This document shows, piece by piece, positions 62,391 to 64,000 of a DNA stretch of 64,000 nt (the stretch's first letter is position 1; each line of letters starts with the position of its first letter). The notes under the pieces are model-generated. The model was given only the letters and a program-made list of their open reading frames with translations, had not been told where the DNA came from and ran no database searches. A program made the translations under genes and the position numbers. The DNA comes from Typha latifolia (Eukaryota; Streptophyta; Magnoliopsida; Poales; Typhaceae): NCBI GenBank assembly GCA_019914945.1, contig CM034112.1, forward strand, positions 8,400,501 through 8,464,500. Direction: 5' to 3'.

Positions 62391-62449
62391 TATATAAACC
62401 ACCCCTAGCTGCTGCTCCTCTCCCTGCCCTCACCCAGAAAAGATTACTT

Positions 62450-62481
<32 letters not shown>

Positions 62482-62483
62482 AT
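62391..62483 (+). promoter_or_regulatory. NPF right copy: TATA box and 5' UTR CT repeat
   Basis: TATATAAA at 62391-62398, followed by a CT run at about 62452-62482 and the ATG at 62574. Same arrangement as the left copy. Confidence 0.65.
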
Positions 62484-62573
62484 TCAGCTCACAAATTATT
62501 CTCTCATCCATAACACTCTCATCCATAACATAAACACACACGCACACACACACACTCTCAGCGTAGTCATAAG

Positions 62574-63677
62574 ATGGTAGGCCTCCCAGAAACGGACGGT
62601 CCGAGAAAGATCATCTCCGATGCCTGGGACTACAAAGGCCACCCCGCCGCCCGATCCCAGACCGGCGGCTGGGCCAGCGCCGCCATGATCCTAGGTAGCC
62701 GTTATTATTGTATTATAATTATTATTATTGTTGTTGTCGTTTTATAAGGTATAAGATAGTGTTAGGTGTGTGTGTGCTCTCTTTTTTGAATGGGTGCTTT
62801 GAATTTCGTGTGGGCAGGGGTGGAGTTGAACGAGAGGCTGACGACGCTGGGGATCGCGGTGAACCTGGTGACCTACCTGACGGGGACGATGCACCTCAAC
62901 AATGTGGAGGCGGCGAACGTGGTGACCAACTTCATGGGCACGTCGTTCATGCTCTGCCTCCTCGGCGGCTTCGTCGCCGACACCTTCCTCGGCCGCTACC
63001 TCACCATCGCCATCTTCGCCGCCGTCCAGGCCACGGTAAGCCCACCAATTCCAGCATAAGTGTCATTGTTCTCACATCATCATCAAAATATGGATTAGAT
63101 AAATATTCTATGTAGGGGGTGACGATCCTCACCATATCGACCGCGGTCGCCGGGCTGCGTCCCCCGGCGTGCGGGCCGACAGCGGCCTGCGTGCGCGCGT
63201 CCAGGACGCAGCTCGGGCTTCTCTACCTCGCTCTCTACCTGACGGCCCTCGGGACCGGGGGTCTGAAATCGAGCGTGCCGGGGTTCGGCTCCGACCAGTT
63301 CGACGAGTCTGACCGGAGGGAGAAGAAGAAGATGATGCAGTTCTTTAACTGGTTCTTCTTCTTCATCAGCCTCGGCTCGCTGCTGGCCGTGACGGTGCTC
63401 GTGTACGTCCAGGAGGAGTTCGGGAGGCGGTGGGGGTACGGCGCCTGCGCGGTCGCTATCGTGGCCGGGCTCGCCATCTTCCTGTCGGGGACAAGGAGGT
63501 ACCGGTTCAAGAAGCTCGTCGGGAGCCCGCTGACGCAGATCGCCGCGGTGGTGACGGCGGCGTGGAGGAAGAGGCGGCTCGAGCTGCCGGCAGACCCGAC
63601 GTTATTGTACGACGTGGACGTCTCAGCGGTCGCCGGAGGGAAGCAAAGGCTACCGCATACCAAGCAATTCCGGTATA

Positions 63678-63719
<42 letters not shown>

Positions 63720-64000
63720 CCCTTTCTCTCGCTAGAAGACTATAAAAAGTGTACAATTGTTCTAATTTGAGCTGCCGTGCGGTGGCCTGGTCAAAAGTTG
63801 GGCTGGATGGAGCTCAGCCAAGAGCAACCTGGGTCTACACAGAAAATCGAATACAATTTCTAAGAAAAAATTAACATAGCATCATCAGCTTATATGTTTG
63901 ATATATATGTTACAAAAATAAGAAAAATTTAGATTAATTTCTTGATCATATTTTTTTCTCTAATTCTGTTGCAGTTTCCTAGACCATGCTGCAATTAATG
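62574..64000 (+). CDS. NPF6: NPF6 (NRT1/PTR) transporter, right copy, 5' part (cut by window end)
   Basis: Mirror copy of the gene at 34687-37365. Exons 62574-62694, 62818-63035 and 63116-63672 have exactly the same lengths (121, 218, 557) as on the left; exon 4 begins at 63975 and leaves the window. About 23 of 297 residues differ, so about 92% identity. The ExxER motif, the Thr of GRYLT and the Lys of GLKSS are kept. Differences include SVPGFGSDQFDE instead of SVSGFG, and Arg instead of Ser at the exon 3-4 junction codon. No stop or splice damage is seen in this part, so it may be functional. The residue matching Tyr348 of the left copy lies outside the window. Confidence 0.93.
63679..63719. 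repeat. CT and TA microsatellite at the start of NPF intron 3, right copy
   Basis: A CT run followed by a TA run just after the exon 3 donor, at the same position as the longer GA/CT run of the left copy. Confidence 0.85.

Larger units (their letters stand above)
52085..64000. repeat. Right arm of the large inverted duplication (continues past the window)
   Basis: Inverted partner of the left arm. It is interrupted by a hAT-like element (54127-55389) and a copia remnant with nested element (about 55636-59433), both absent from the left arm. It runs off the window inside NPF exon 4. Confidence 0.9.

Overview
The window is nuclear DNA of a flowering plant, most likely a monocot. It has spliced genes with GT-AG introns, plant 7SL RNA promoters (USE plus TATA), plant LINE, Ty3/gypsy and Ty1/copia elements, MITEs, and many GA and AT microsatellites. 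The nitrate-transporter exons show a steep 5' GC-rich to 3' AT-rich gradient, which is typical of many monocots. Gene density is very low: two protein gene types (one IMP4 5' end, two NPF6 copies) and a small group of 7SL RNA genes lie in a sea of transposons.

Layout. 1-1.14 kb: 5' end of an IMP4-like ribosome-biogenesis gene on the minus strand, with a telo-box in its promoter. 1.44-6.82 kb: a young chromodomain Ty3/gypsy element (minus strand) with 623-bp LTRs, PBS, PPT, intact pol and a 5'-deleted gag. 6.96-7.74 kb: degenerate LINE tail. 9.27-11.93 kb: an old copy of a large gypsy LTR, invaded by two MITEs. 12.3-15.0 and 23.6-27.1 kb: two related segments that both carry 7SL RNA genes (one copy and two copies). 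16.12-19.24 kb: a 3.1-kb solo LTR with a perfect 5-bp target duplication. 19.38-21.6 kb: a copia-type LTR pair around a very short interior. 27.85-34.0 kb: a nearly full-length but inactivated LINE (ORF1, endonuclease, RT, RNase H).

34.7-64 kb is the striking part. It is a large imperfect inverted duplication. The left arm (about 34.7-50.76 kb) ends in a complete NPF6/NRT1.1-like transporter gene on the minus strand. The right arm (about 52.09 kb to the window end) ends in a second copy on the plus strand, about 92% identical in protein over exons 1-3 and cut by the window edge. The two genes are head to head, about 25 kb apart. Homologous non-coding blocks occur in mirrored order all the way to a core of about 1.3 kb. 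Each arm has gained its own insertions since the duplication: several MITEs and an unmatched block of about 6 kb on the left; a hAT-like element and a copia remnant with a nested gypsy deletion derivative on the right.

The left NPF protein has Tyr at the position of the nitrate-binding His of Arabidopsis NRT1.1. This suggests an NPF6.4-like, less nitrate-selective transporter. No microbial-type operon, CRISPR or defence system is present.
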